DNA of 35,231 nt from Bacteroidales bacterium (GCA_023664535.1 JAMPFJ010000003.1:106420-141650); one strand, 5' to 3'. Positions 16,225-25,351 are shown, counted from the stretch's first letter. A program made the numbers and translations. Notes: generated by a model not told the origin, from the sequence alone.

Positions 16225-17112
16225 ATGAAAAAATTTATTATCATGATTGCCGTTCTCTTTCTTCTGCTGATTTTTCATAACGAAACCATTGCCGGAACAA
16301 AAAGCGGGCTTCTTCTATGGTATCAGACATTAATTCCCTCTCTGCTGCCCTTTATTCTTGTGACAAATGCTCTGGCAGAAACCAATGCCTACCAGTCCGC
16401 AGCAAATACCTTCCGAAAATATTTTCCCAACAGCAGAATTTATGAATGGATTGCGATTTTCCTTGGGAATCTCTGCGGATATCCCATTGGCGGAAAAATC
16501 ATCAATGATTTTGTCAAAAACCAGTATCTCACCCCCGGGCAGGCAGACCGCCTTCTGGCATTGTCCAGCCAGGCAAGCCCAATGTTTTTAGTGGGTTACG
16601 TCCATCTGCACATTATCGGCGGTAAAATTTCTCTGCCTGTTTTTTTACTGGGCATTTATCTTCCCGTCATTCTTGCTTATCCTTTCCTCACCGCAAAAAA
16701 TGAGCCGAACCATACATCGGTAATCCAAAATGAGGGTGCCGGTTTCTGTCTTGTGGATACCTTTTTACACGCTACGCAAATTATGGTCATGATTGGCATA
16801 TATGTCATTATCTTTTCCATCATTCTGGTTATTCTTCTGCCCTTCTGCCATTCCGGCCTGCTGCGGACAGGGCTTTCCTTTCTGGAAATCACAACGGGAC
16901 TTAAGCTATTGGCTTCCCTGACCCTGTCGGAACCGCTTAAACTTTCCCTTCTCGCCATGCTTTCCGCTTTCGGCGGTTTATGCAGCGCCTTTCAGATTCT
17001 CGGCGTTTTAGACTACCCCGGAGCAAACATAAAAAAGTACCTGTTGGATAAAATCTGTTTATCCACAGGCACTTTTTTCATCATCTTATTTTATTTGCAT
17101 TTTCTGTCCTAA
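16225..17112 (+). CDS. ylbJ: Sporulation integral membrane protein YlbJ
   Basis: 295 aa with about eight membrane segments. Motifs typical of YlbJ/nucleoside-recognition (Gate) proteins are visible: LLLWYQTLIPSLLPFILV near residues 30-48, LGNLCGYPIGGKIINDF near 85-101, and LLALSSQASPMFLVGYV near 112-128. YlbJ is needed for spore cortex formation in B. subtilis; the transported substrate is unknown. The frame is open to a GTG at 16216, but AGGAG at 16212-16216 covers that codon and sits 8 bp before ATG 16225. Its stop overlaps the stop of the convergent downstream gene by 4 bp, with no room for a terminator. Confidence 0.85.
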   Translation: MKKFIIMIAVLFLLLIFHNETIAGTKSGLLLWYQTLIPSLLPFILVTNALAETNAYQSAANTFRKYFPNSRIYEWIAIFLGNLCGYPIGGKIINDFVKNQYLTPGQADRLLALSSQASPMFLVGYVHLHIIGGKISLPVFLLGIYLPVILAYPFLTAKNEPNHTSVIQNEGAGFCLVDTFLHATQIMVMIGIYVIIFSIILVILLPFCHSGLLRTGLSFLEITTGLKLLASLTLSEPLKLSLLAMLSAFGGLCSAFQILGVLDYPGANIKKYLLDKICLSTGTFFIILFYLHFLS

Positions 17113-18365
17113 AATTTCTTTTCCATGGAAAAATCGTCTAAAACCCCTACCGATTTTGTCGGCGAAGAACCTGCGGAATCCGCCTCATTTACCTCCGTAT
17201 AACCCTCCGTCATCGGATATTCCTCTACCATTCCACGGCCTACTCTCGGACCTCTTTTTACCCTGCCTTCCACCGAAGCAGCTTCCCTTGCCTGCTCTCC
17301 GTTTGCCTTGTACACCGTCTTGTCCACTTTAGCTGCCGCTGCCGCCTCCACCGTCTTTGCTACCGTTTCCTGTGCGGTCTGCGGTGTGTGCAGAACAGGA
17401 TTTCTTTTTTTGACAATTTTCTTCTTCACCTTTTTGGGCGCTTCTCCTGTGCTCTCCGCAGCTTCCTGGGTCGCCGCAGGTTTTTGTACCGGCGCCGTCG
17501 TACCGGAGGAAGGTTTTCCCGTATTTTCCGGCACATTCTTTACTGTATTCCCTGCCGGCTGCTGCGGAGCTTTTTTCTTTACCTCATCCGTAGCCGCCAA
17601 AGGGGTCTCACTGGGAACAACGCTCTCACCGCTCGTAATAAAATCCGGAATATTTACTACCGGCTTCGTCTCTTCCTTCTTTTCTTCCTTAACCCCCACT
17701 GCCTGCTTTACCTTTTGTACCACGCTGGTTTTTTCCTTTGTCGCTGCGGTTTCCTTCTTTACTGCGGCAGTCTTCATCTGGGGCGCACTGGTTACGCTGC
17801 TTGGGTCCCCGGTAAAATCAACAATCTGGTTCTGCACCTCATTGATATTCGCCGTAGCAATCAGATAATCGTTCTCAAGCGCCCCAATAAGGTTTTCATA
17901 ATTTGTGCGCTCTGCCTCCATGGTCGCCTCCACATAATTGCGGATTCCCATCATAATGTCGTTGGTATACTGCATGGAACCCAGTCGGATTTCATTTGCC
18001 TCGGCGACTGCCTGTGCCAGAATATCATTCGCCTGAGCCCTTGCCATTTCCACCGTCTCATAAGCTCTCTGGTTTGCCAGCGCCATAACCTCCGTGTCGG
18101 AAACCAGCCGTTCTGCCTGCTCGGATGCCTGACTGAGGATACCGTCTGCATTTTTTCTCGCATCCATCAAAATTGCTTCTTTATTCCGCATAATTTTTTT
18201 ACAGCGTTCAATTTCCGCCGGAATTTTCACTCTCAAATCCCCAAAAAGTTCATCAAATTCATCTCTCGGCACAACAACTTTATTCGATGATAACGCTGCC
18301 GGTTTACAGCTGTTCAAAAAATCTTCAATTTCATTCATTACATCGTCAATACTTTTTCTTCCCAT
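17109..18365 (-). CDS. Coiled-coil protein with low-complexity tail, unknown function
   Basis: 418 aa. Residues 1-175 form a helical, alanine-rich region with a coiled coil (AEIERCKKIMRNKEAILMDA, then EMARAQANDILAQAVAEANE), in style like DivIVA or ATP-synthase-b/H type proteins. Residues 185-360 are a low-complexity linker rich in K, T, P, A and E (KKETAATKEKTSVVQKVK, APKKVKKKIVKKRNP). The tail is acidic and ends VLDDFSMEKKF. No signal peptide or membrane helix is seen, so it is cytoplasmic. It is the third gene after rsmD and coaD. A scaffold or cell-division role is only a guess from architecture. GGAGG precedes the ATG. Confidence 0.75.
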   Translation of the reverse strand: MGRKSIDDVMNEIEDFLNSCKPAALSSNKVVVPRDEFDELFGDLRVKIPAEIERCKKIMRNKEAILMDARKNADGILSQASEQAERLVSDTEVMALANQRAYETVEMARAQANDILAQAVAEANEIRLGSMQYTNDIMMGIRNYVEATMEAERTNYENLIGALENDYLIATANINEVQNQIVDFTGDPSSVTSAPQMKTAAVKKETAATKEKTSVVQKVKQAVGVKEEKKEETKPVVNIPDFITSGESVVPSETPLAATDEVKKKAPQQPAGNTVKNVPENTGKPSSGTTAPVQKPAATQEAAESTGEAPKKVKKKIVKKRNPVLHTPQTAQETVAKTVEAAAAAKVDKTVYKANGEQAREAASVEGRVKRGPRVGRGMVEEYPMTEGYTEVNEADSAGSSPTKSVGVLDDFSMEKKF

Positions 18366-18392
18366 TGTTCTTCCTCCATTTTCTCGTTTTTG

Positions 18393-18875
18393 TTAGTGGA
18401 TAAAACGATTTCTTAGTCTTCTGGCGACAAACTCCGGTACAAAATCAGATACATCCGTACCGTAGCTTGCATATTCCCTGACAATACTGGAGCTCAAATA
18501 GGCATAGTCAATGCTGGTTGTCAGAAACACCGTATCAATCGTCTCTTTACTTACCTTGCGATTGCTCTGGGCAATCTGTAGCTCATAATCAAAATCCGTA
18601 ATTGCCCTCAGACCTCTGACAATGACAGAAATGTTATTTTTCTTCATAAAATCAATCAGTAATCCGTCAAAACTAATCACAACAACATTATCAAATTCCG
18701 CTGCCGCCTGCTTCAGCATTTGAACACGCTCATCAGTGTTAAACAGAGGATTTTTTGCACTGTTATTCAGTACGCCCACAACGACTTCATCAAACATAGA
18801 GGAAGAACGCTTAATAATGTCTAAATGACCATAGGTTACCGGGTCGAAACTCCCCGGATATATTGCCTTACTCAA
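18393..18875 (-). CDS. coaD: Phosphopantetheine adenylyltransferase
   Basis: 160 aa, full length. CoaD transfers AMP from ATP to 4'-phosphopantetheine, the penultimate step of coenzyme A synthesis. The nucleotidyltransferase motif TYGH is at residues 14-17 in [15 protein letters not shown]. The C-terminal [13 protein letters not shown] motif is not exact but clear as SSSIVREYA. The start is TTG, set by GAGGA 7 bp upstream, which lies in the 10-bp gap after rsmD. The rsmD-coaD pair is a widespread operon. Confidence 0.96.
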   Translation of the reverse strand: MSKAIYPGSFDPVTYGHLDIIKRSSSMFDEVVVGVLNNSAKNPLFNTDERVQMLKQAAAEFDNVVVISFDGLLIDFMKKNNISVIVRGLRAITDFDYELQIAQSNRKVSKETIDTVFLTTSIDYAYLSSSIVREYASYGTDVSDFVPEFVARRLRNRFIH

Positions 18876-18885
18876 TCTTTTGTCC

Positions 18886-19440
18886 TCATTTCCCTGATAC
18901 TTTTTCTAAAAAAATATGCTTATTGGTCTTATATCGTTTTTCCTTTATCTGTCGAAATCCCGATAACGCTCCAAGCTCTGTTTCTAAATCCGCTTCAATA
19001 ATCACCAGCGCTTTTTCTTTAAGGATGTGATAAAACGCAGCATTTGCCAAAACTTCTTTTTCCAGCCCTCTTCCATAGGGCGGGTCCATAAATACGACAT
19101 CAAACTGTTCTTTTCCCTGCAATGCCGGCAATGCTGCCGCTACCGGACAATTCATTACCTCAGCCTGTGCCGCTAAACGGGTAAAGGCAAGATTTTCTCG
19201 GATAATATCCGCCGCTTTCCTGTTCTGCTCTACAAAACAGGCTTTTGCTGCCCCCCGGCTTAACGCCTCGATGCCGATTCCTCCGCTTCCGCTAAATAAA
19301 TCCAGAAAGCAGGAGCCTTCTATCTCACCCCGAAGCAGATTAAACAGGGTTTCCTTAATTCTGTCCGTTGTCGGCCGGGTATCCATACCCTCCGGTGTTT
19401 TTAACTGCAGCCTTCTCGCTTTTCCCGCAATTACCCTCAT
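18886..19440 (-). CDS. rsmD: 16S rRNA (guanine-966-N2)-methyltransferase
   Basis: 184 aa. It methylates G966 of 16S rRNA in the assembling 30S subunit using S-adenosylmethionine. The SAM-binding loop is LDLFSGSGG (46-54) and the catalytic motif MDPPYG lies at 118-123. The N-terminal [13 protein letters not shown] is typical. It is the first gene of the rsmD-coaD-coiled-coil operon, behind a promoter at 19458-19485. AGGAG lies 8 bp before the ATG. Confidence 0.95.
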   Translation of the reverse strand: MRVIAGKARRLQLKTPEGMDTRPTTDRIKETLFNLLRGEIEGSCFLDLFSGSGGIGIEALSRGAAKACFVEQNRKAADIIRENLAFTRLAAQAEVMNCPVAAALPALQGKEQFDVVFMDPPYGRGLEKEVLANAAFYHILKEKALVIIEADLETELGALSGFRQIKEKRYKTNKHIFLEKVSGK

Positions 19441-19457
19441 TATATAACTCCTACTCT

Positions 19458-19485
19458 ATTTTATTAGAAAACCTAGATTTGTCAA
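19458..19485 (-). promoter_or_regulatory. Sigma-A promoter of the rsmD-coaD operon
   Basis: Minus strand TTGACA (19480-19485), 16 bp, TAAAAT (19458-19463). It lies in the 59-bp gap after the glycosidase gene, so the operon does not depend on read-through. Confidence 0.75.
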
Positions 19486-19499
19486 CACTTTAATTATCA

Positions 19500-20993
19500 T
19501 TACTTCTTAAATTGCTGAATAAACCATGCTCCGGTTTCGGAAAAATCCTCTTCCTGAAAATCATTTGTTTTCGCCACGGAAGGCTTTAGCAAAGAGGACT
19601 GTTCATCCTTATTGCTGAGATTCCATGCAAAAAAGCTTAAATGATATTCATCCATCAGCTCCACCCAGCGTTCCGCCTCATCGTAATTGATTTCGCCGTT
19701 GCCGGAGGCATCACAGATACTGCATTCACTGACAATCACCGGAAGACCGTTTTCTCTCGCCCGCTTAACCTTATTCCGAATCTCCTCTTTATGCGTGGCT
19801 GCATAAAAATGTACGGCATATAAAATATTTTCCTGTCCCGTAATTGGATTGTCCGACGCAACATCCACATCCTGCGACCAGTTCGGTGTTCCGACAATAA
19901 TCAATGCGTTCCCGTCATTCTTCCGAATAATTGGTATAATCTCTTCACTGTAAGCCTTAACCGTATCCCACGTAGTGCCGCCATTCGGCTCGTTGCAGAT
20001 TTCGTATATCACATTTTCGTTGTCTGCATATTTTTTGGACATCCGCTCAAAAAATTCTGCCGCCGCCCCTTTATTCGGCGTCGGGTCATTATCACTTAAA
20101 ATATGCCAGTCAATAATTACATACAGCCCAAGCTCCCGGCAGGCATTAACGCCTTTATCGATTAACGCTTCCAGCTCTTCCCTGTTCCCACCGCTGCAAT
20201 AGCCGTTATTATCTCCCGTATACATCGCCAGGCGGATGGCATTAACCCCATATCCGGCAAGGGAAGCAAAAGCCTCTTTATTTACATAATCGGGAAACCA
20301 GTTAATTCCATGGGTCGATACCCCCTTTAACCGGAATATTTTCCCGTTCTTATCCACAATATCCGTCCCCTTTACCGACAGTGCGCCATGAGCGGCAACC
20401 GGAGTCTTCCCGTTATCCTCCGCCGCAGCTTCCGCCGTTTCGGTTGTCGAATTTTCTTCTGTCGTCAAAGCTTCCTTATCGGAGACCGCACCGTCCAAAA
20501 GCGCATACTGCTTATCTCCAATCGTTAACAAAGCGTCCGTCAGCGTAAATGCCGTTTTTGTATCCAAAATAAAACCAAAGGTAATCTCTTCCCCTGCGGC
20601 AATCTCCTTATTATAATCAGCAGGGGTTATCTCTAACTCGGTTCCCTCCACTGTATATGTACCGCTCCAGCCGCTCTCTACTACCGCCCCTTCCGGAACG
20701 GCAGCAGTAATCCTCCAATCCCTGCCGGACTCTCCCGACTGGTTCCGGATTACCCCGTCAAACTGGGTGCATGTCATGCCGTTATTTTCCCAGCTGCTGT
20801 TTCCGGTAAGGGAAATAAAGAAATCCTCTTCTTTTTTCTCCGCTTCGGTATCTTCCGCCTGCACCGCCGCTTCCGTTGTTTCCGTCGTCTGTGCCTGCGT
20901 TGTCGCTGTTTCTTCGGATTTTTTCCCGCAGCCGGACATCAGACCCAGAATCATCAAAACAGCTAATCCAAATGAAATCGTCTTTTTTCTCAT
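19500..20993 (-). CDS. Lipoprotein endoglucanase, GH5 with CBM2-like module
   Basis: 497 aa. A lipoprotein signal peptide has lipobox LMSGC with C22. A Thr/Glu-rich linker runs to about residue 57. Residues 58-170 resemble a family 2 carbohydrate-binding module (W and G pattern: DWRITAAVPEGAVVESGW, ITPADYNKEIAAGEEITFGF). A GH5 catalytic domain fills residues 205-495. The acid/base is E335 (CNEPNG) and the nucleophile is E423 (IVSECS). Cleavage of beta-1,4-glucans at the cell surface is expected; the exact substrate cannot be read from sequence. It is a single gene with a good promoter and GAGGGGG ribosome site. It sits alone among housekeeping genes, without other polysaccharide-use genes. 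Confidence 0.88.
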   Translation of the reverse strand: MRKKTISFGLAVLMILGLMSGCGKKSEETATTQAQTTETTEAAVQAEDTEAEKKEEDFFISLTGNSSWENNGMTCTQFDGVIRNQSGESGRDWRITAAVPEGAVVESGWSGTYTVEGTELEITPADYNKEIAAGEEITFGFILDTKTAFTLTDALLTIGDKQYALLDGAVSDKEALTTEENSTTETAEAAAEDNGKTPVAAHGALSVKGTDIVDKNGKIFRLKGVSTHGINWFPDYVNKEAFASLAGYGVNAIRLAMYTGDNNGYCSGGNREELEALIDKGVNACRELGLYVIIDWHILSDNDPTPNKGAAAEFFERMSKKYADNENVIYEICNEPNGGTTWDTVKAYSEEIIPIIRKNDGNALIIVGTPNWSQDVDVASDNPITGQENILYAVHFYAATHKEEIRNKVKRARENGLPVIVSECSICDASGNGEINYDEAERWVELMDEYHLSFFAWNLSNKDEQSSLLKPSVAKTNDFQEEDFSETGAWFIQQFKK

Positions 20994-21027
20994 GAAAATT
21001 CCCCCTCGTTAATCCTAATCTAATTGC

Positions 21028-21056
21028 AGTATACAAAAATTTTCTATTTTTTTCAA
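21028..21056 (-). promoter_or_regulatory. Sigma-A promoter of the GH5 gene
   Basis: Minus strand TTGAAA (21051-21056), 17 bp, TATACT (21028-21033), each five of six, with TG immediately before the -10. No cre-like catabolite site was seen around it. Confidence 0.75.
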
Positions 21057-21165
21057 TTCTTGAAAAGACTTTCTAGTTTATTTTTTTCCTATCTTCAAAT
21101 ACTATTCTCACAACATATAACATGTTGTTTCATATAGACACCAAAAGAAAAAGGAGGCGCATAGA

Positions 21166-21357
21166 ATGAGCAGCAAAACAAAGAAAGAAGCCAAAGGTGC
21201 TTTGGACAAATTCAAATACGAGGTCGCCAATGAAATCGGCGTTCCGTTAAAGGACGGTTATAACGGTGACCTGACCTCTTATCAGAACGGTTCTGTCGGC
21301 GGCTACATGGTGAAAAAAATGATAGAAGCCCAGGAACGCGAGATGAGCGGTAAGTAA
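21166..21357 (+). CDS. Alpha/beta-type small acid-soluble spore protein
   Basis: 63 aa DNA-binding protein that coats and protects spore DNA. Both family signatures are present: KFKYEVANEIGVPLKDGYNG, which includes the GPR protease site region, and SYQNGSVGGYMVKKMIE. AAAGGAGG precedes the ATG. SASP genes are normally read by forespore sigma-G. A weak match exists at GTTTA (21076-21080) and AATACTA (21098-21104), 17 bp apart, and an inverted repeat CAACAT/ATGTTG lies at 21111-21127 in the leader. The gene is monocistronic and shows that the organism is a spore former. Confidence 0.95.
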   Translation: MSSKTKKEAKGALDKFKYEVANEIGVPLKDGYNGDLTSYQNGSVGGYMVKKMIEAQEREMSGK

Positions 21358-21406
21358 TACTTGCCGGAAAAGAGGCTGCACTACACAGACCTCTCAAGCA
21401 GACAGC

Positions 21407-21465
21407 GAAAATGTGCAAATATGCAAAAGCAGGAAATCCGCCTGCCGGTATGTTTGTGCATTTTC
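21407..21465. repeat. Long imperfect inverted repeat between SASP gene and recG
   Basis: GAAAATGTGCAAATATGC (21407-21424) pairs with GTATGTTTGTGCATTTTC (21448-21465) through 18 positions, using a few G-U wobbles. GCAGG/CCTGC forms an inner stem. There is no strong T run on either side. It probably acts as a shared 3' end for the convergent SASP and recG transcripts. AAAGGAGG on the minus strand (21474-21481) lies next to it. Confidence 0.6.
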
Positions 21466-21496
21466 CTGTTATGCCTCCTTTAATTTTCCATAAACG

Positions 21497-23515
21497 TTAT
21501 AACTGAAGCTTTGTTCCCTCTTCTCCGTTTATCAGAGACGCCAAAGGAAATTTTTCCTTTTCCAGAACGCTTACCGCTTCATCCGCCTGTTTAAGCTGGC
21601 ATGCATTATTATAAATATCCCCTAAATGGAAGAGCATATCTCCACTCTGCCTTACGCCGAAGAAATCTCCCGGTCCCCGAAGCTTTAAATCTTCATTTGC
21701 AATAAAAAACCCGTCATTGGAGGTATTCAGTATATTCAGACGGTCAAGCGCCTCCTGCCGCTCTGATGCACAGAGCATGATACAATACGACTGGGCGTCT
21801 CCTCTTCCCACACGCCCCCTTAGCTGATGGAGCTGTGCCAGTCCGAACTTTTCCGCATTTTCTATCAGCATAACCGTTGCATTTGGGTTATTGATTCCCA
21901 CCTCGATGACGGTAGTCGATACCAGAATATCAATCTTTTGCTCCGCAAATTCACGCATAACCTCATTTTTTTTCTCCGGAGCCATTTTCCCGTGCAGATA
22001 AGCCGTTCTTACGTTTTTCGGAAAAATCTCCAAAAGGCTTTCCTGGTATTCAATGACATTTTCCGCCTCCATATTCTCACCGGCTTCTACCATAGGGCAG
22101 ATAATGTAAACCTGATGCCCCTGTTCAATCTGCTTTAACATAAATTGGTAGGCGGTCTGCCGGTACTGCAATCCCACCACACAATTTTTAATCGGTTTCC
22201 GAGACGCCGGCATGTCCTTAATTACCGAAATATCCAAATCACCGTACAGGATAATCGCCAGTGTCCGGGGAATCGGCGTTGCGCTCATCACCAGCACATG
22301 CGGCTCATTTCCCTTTTCGGAAAGCCGGGCGCGCTGCCGCACCCCGAAACGATGCTGCTCATCGGTAATCACCAGACCAAGATGGTTGTAGATAACCTTT
22401 TCCTGAATCAGTGCATGGGTACCGATTAAAATGTCAATCTCCCCGGCAGCCAGGGCTTCATATATCTTGCGTTTTTCCGCAATCTTTGTCGACCCGCAAA
22501 GCAGAGCCGTTCTTACCCCGAAGGGGGCTAAGTCTTTCGTTACCCCTTCATAGTGCTGGGCTGCCAATACTTCCGTAGGCGCCATAAATGCCGTCTGGAA
22601 ACCGTTTTTCACCGCCGCCAGCAAAGCGATTTCCGCAACTGCTGTTTTTCCCGAGCCTACATCTCCCTGAACCAGACGGTTCATCACCAATCCGCCGGAT
22701 AAATCTTTCTTAATCTCCTCCACCGCCTGAAGCTGCCCCTTGGTCAGGGAAAAGGGCAGGGATGCGATAAATTCCTCCGCTGCCCGCCAGTCCGTTACCA
22801 GAAAGTGGTTTTCCGCCTTTACCGTTTTTTCCCGCAGCAGGCGCATATGAACCAGAAACCAGAAAAATTCATCAAACACAAGGCGGTTTCTGCAATTAGT
22901 CAGATGCTCCATATTTTGCGGGAAATGGGTGCCATATACCGCTTCAGCCAGGGGCATCAGACAAAATCTTGTCCGAATCTGCTCCGGCACCATATCCTTT
23001 AACTGCTCGGTCAGCGGAAGTGCCGCTGCCACCGCCTTTTTCACCGTTTTATTGCTCAATCCCTCCGTCAGCGGATATACCGGCTGCAGCGAGGAAACCA
23101 GCTTTTCATACTGCTGCATGGTATAGTACTCCGGATGTTCCATGACCGGCTGATGATTTTTTATCAACAGGGTACCCACAAAAACAAAGGTCTGCCCAAT
23201 GTGAAAAACCTGCTTTAAAAACGGGCAGTTATACCAGGTAAGCTTTATGCTTCCCGTACCATCCTTTACCGTACAGGTAACCAGCGTAAGGCTTCTGACC
23301 TTTTTAACGTCCACATAGGATTGAATGGAAGCCCTGACCGTTACCCGTCTGCCAATTTCAGCTTCCCGGATATCCACCGGCTCTTCATAGCTTAAATAAT
23401 TTCTCGGGTAAAGCTTTAACAAATCTTCAATCGTAAATACATTTAATTTTTCAAATAAGGCGGCTGTTTTTGGTCCGATTCCTTTCAGGCAGTCCACCGG
23501 TTTTGTTAACTGCAT
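21497..23515 (-). CDS. recG: ATP-dependent DNA helicase RecG
   Basis: 672 aa. RecG reverses stalled forks and branch-migrates Holliday junctions. The N-terminal wedge and OB fold occupy roughly residues 1-170 (GIGPKTAALFEKLNVFTIEDLLKLYPRNY). Helicase domains follow, with Walker A GDVGSGKTA near 275-285, motif II DEQH (ITDEQHRFGVRQRA), motif III VMSATPIPRTLA, and motif VI QLRGRVGRG near the C-terminus. Length and motif order are complete. GGAGG lies 4 bp before the ATG. The fakA terminator sits only about 15 bp upstream and no separate promoter was found. recG therefore depends on read-through or on a promoter I could not see. Confidence 0.97.
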   Translation of the reverse strand: MQLTKPVDCLKGIGPKTAALFEKLNVFTIEDLLKLYPRNYLSYEEPVDIREAEIGRRVTVRASIQSYVDVKKVRSLTLVTCTVKDGTGSIKLTWYNCPFLKQVFHIGQTFVFVGTLLIKNHQPVMEHPEYYTMQQYEKLVSSLQPVYPLTEGLSNKTVKKAVAAALPLTEQLKDMVPEQIRTRFCLMPLAEAVYGTHFPQNMEHLTNCRNRLVFDEFFWFLVHMRLLREKTVKAENHFLVTDWRAAEEFIASLPFSLTKGQLQAVEEIKKDLSGGLVMNRLVQGDVGSGKTAVAEIALLAAVKNGFQTAFMAPTEVLAAQHYEGVTKDLAPFGVRTALLCGSTKIAEKRKIYEALAAGEIDILIGTHALIQEKVIYNHLGLVITDEQHRFGVRQRARLSEKGNEPHVLVMSATPIPRTLAIILYGDLDISVIKDMPASRKPIKNCVVGLQYRQTAYQFMLKQIEQGHQVYIICPMVEAGENMEAENVIEYQESLLEIFPKNVRTAYLHGKMAPEKKNEVMREFAEQKIDILVSTTVIEVGINNPNATVMLIENAEKFGLAQLHQLRGRVGRGDAQSYCIMLCASERQEALDRLNILNTSNDGFFIANEDLKLRGPGDFFGVRQSGDMLFHLGDIYNNACQLKQADEAVSVLEKEKFPLASLINGEEGTKLQL

Positions 23516-23530
23516 ACATCCTCCACGTAA

Positions 23531-23593
23531 AAAGAGATGGCGGAAACTGCCACACGAAAACTTTTTTCCTTTTCACACGGCAGTTCCGTCATC
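23531..23593 (-). terminator. Intrinsic terminator between fakA and recG
   Basis: The arms 23536-23551 and 23579-23593 pair with one mismatch and one bulge. The inner GAAAA/TTTTC strengthens the stem. On the minus strand TTTTT follows. It lies directly after the fakA stop and immediately before the recG ribosome site. Confidence 0.6.
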
Positions 23594-23597
23594 CCAC

Positions 23598-25343
23598 CTA
23601 TTCCACTGATAAAATATAGTAATAAATCGGCTGTCCGCCATAATTAAATTCAACATCACAGTCGCTATAGGTTTCTTCCACATAATCCGCAAATTCCTGC
23701 GCATCCTCTTCCGTCACCTCGGCGCCATAGTAGATGCTAATCAATTCCGCATCCTCATCCACCATTTTTGCCAGCAGCTCCTTTGTCGTCGCCATCAAAT
23801 CCCCGGATACAGCCTGTATTCCCTCATCATCAATACCCATAATATCTCCCGCACTGATGGTTTTTCCGTCAATACTGGTATCCCTTACTGCATAAGTCAC
23901 CTGCCCGGTTCTGACATTTCCCATTTCTTCCGTCATTGTGGAAAGATTTTCTTCCCCGGATTTGGAAGCGTCAAAACTGATTAATGCCGCAACTCCCTGA
24001 GGCGCTGTCTTGGACGGCACAACAATAATCTCCTTATCCTCCGTCAGCGACTGCGCCTGGTTGGCAGCCAGGATAATGTTCTTGTTATTCGGCAAAATAT
24101 ATATGGTTTTTGCATTGACCTGCTCAATGGCATTCAACATATCCTCCGTACTTGGATTCATCGTCTGCCCGCCTTCGATGAGATAATCCACGCCTAAATC
24201 CCGGAAAATATCATTCATTCCCTCACCTACGGAAACGGAAATAAAGCCATACTCCTTCTGTTTTTCCTGTTTCATGCCGACGGGTGCAGCCTTTGCCCGG
24301 GCACGCTCCTCTGCCTGCTCTGCCGCTACCTTTTCCGCTTCCATAATTACCTTTTCCCGATGCTCCTCGCGCATATTGTCCACCTTCATGCTGGTCAGGG
24401 AACCGTAAGTGAGTCCCCGCTCAAAAGCAAGTCCCGGATGGTTGGTATGCACATGCACCTTCACAATCTCCTCATCGGATACCACAACCAGCGAATCCCC
24501 AATGGATTCAAGATAGGATTTAAACTCCTCTTCAATCTGCTTATTATATTCATTCTCCAGCATAATGATAAATTCCGTACAATAACCATATTTGATATGA
24601 GAGGTATCTATCTCTTTCCGGTCAATGCCGACAGAATTGGTCAGCTTAAGCCCTGACGCATCCGGTGCCGGTTTTCCCTTTGCCGAATCGCTGTCATAAC
24701 CATTTGAAAAATCATAGGTCACTTTTCCCGTTAACGCATCAAAAGCTCCCTCCAAAATCGTCATCAGACCTTCGCCACCGGAGTCCACAACCCCCGCTTC
24801 TTTAAGTACAGGAAGCATTTCCGGCGTCTGGTTTAATACTTCCCTGCCGTAAGCCAGCACCTCCGTGGCAAACTCCAATAAATCTTTATTTGTCTTACTA
24901 AGCTCAGCGGCTTTATCAGAAAGCCCCTTTGCCACGGTAAGAATGGTTCCCTCTTTTGGCTTCATTACCGCCTTATATGCCGTTGCCACCGCACGGTTAA
25001 ATGCTATTGCCACATCAGCAATAACCACTTCATCCTTATTCTCTAATTCCTTACAAAATCCGCGGATAAGCTGGGATAAGATAACACCGGAGTTTCCTCT
25101 TGCCCCGCGCAGGGAACCGGTTGACATCGCTTTCGTTACATTGGCAAAGGTAGGCTCCTTAATGCCCGCCACCTCTTTTGCTGCAGCCGTAATGGTCAGA
25201 GTCATATTTGTTCCGGTGTCCCCGTCAGGAACCGGAAATACGTTCAATTCATTGATATAATCCTTTTTTTCTTCAATCCGTCTGGCGCCTGCCAGAAAAC
25301 CGTACTGAAGACTCTTCGCGTTTACACTAACACTCCTGTTCAT
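23598..25343 (-). CDS. fakA: Fatty acid kinase A / DAK2-domain protein (YloV-like)
   Basis: 581 aa. FakA phosphorylates fatty acids held by a FakB carrier, feeding exogenous fatty acids into phospholipid synthesis. The N-terminal DhaL-type kinase domain is clear: NELNVFPVPDGDTGTNMTLTI near residues 33-53 and GSLRGARGNSGVILSQL near 72-88. A middle dimerisation domain (HIKYGYCTEFIIML) and a C-terminal FakB-interacting domain complete the protein. No fakB gene is in the window. It follows asp23 after 8 bp, the common Firmicute order asp23-fakA-recG. Confidence 0.9.
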   Translation of the reverse strand: MNRSVSVNAKSLQYGFLAGARRIEEKKDYINELNVFPVPDGDTGTNMTLTITAAAKEVAGIKEPTFANVTKAMSTGSLRGARGNSGVILSQLIRGFCKELENKDEVVIADVAIAFNRAVATAYKAVMKPKEGTILTVAKGLSDKAAELSKTNKDLLEFATEVLAYGREVLNQTPEMLPVLKEAGVVDSGGEGLMTILEGAFDALTGKVTYDFSNGYDSDSAKGKPAPDASGLKLTNSVGIDRKEIDTSHIKYGYCTEFIIMLENEYNKQIEEEFKSYLESIGDSLVVVSDEEIVKVHVHTNHPGLAFERGLTYGSLTSMKVDNMREEHREKVIMEAEKVAAEQAEERARAKAAPVGMKQEKQKEYGFISVSVGEGMNDIFRDLGVDYLIEGGQTMNPSTEDMLNAIEQVNAKTIYILPNNKNIILAANQAQSLTEDKEIIVVPSKTAPQGVAALISFDASKSGEENLSTMTEEMGNVRTGQVTYAVRDTSIDGKTISAGDIMGIDDEGIQAVSGDLMATTKELLAKMVDEDAELISIYYGAEVTEEDAQEFADYVEETYSDCDVEFNYGGQPIYYYILSVE

Positions 25344-25351
25344 ATGCCCTC

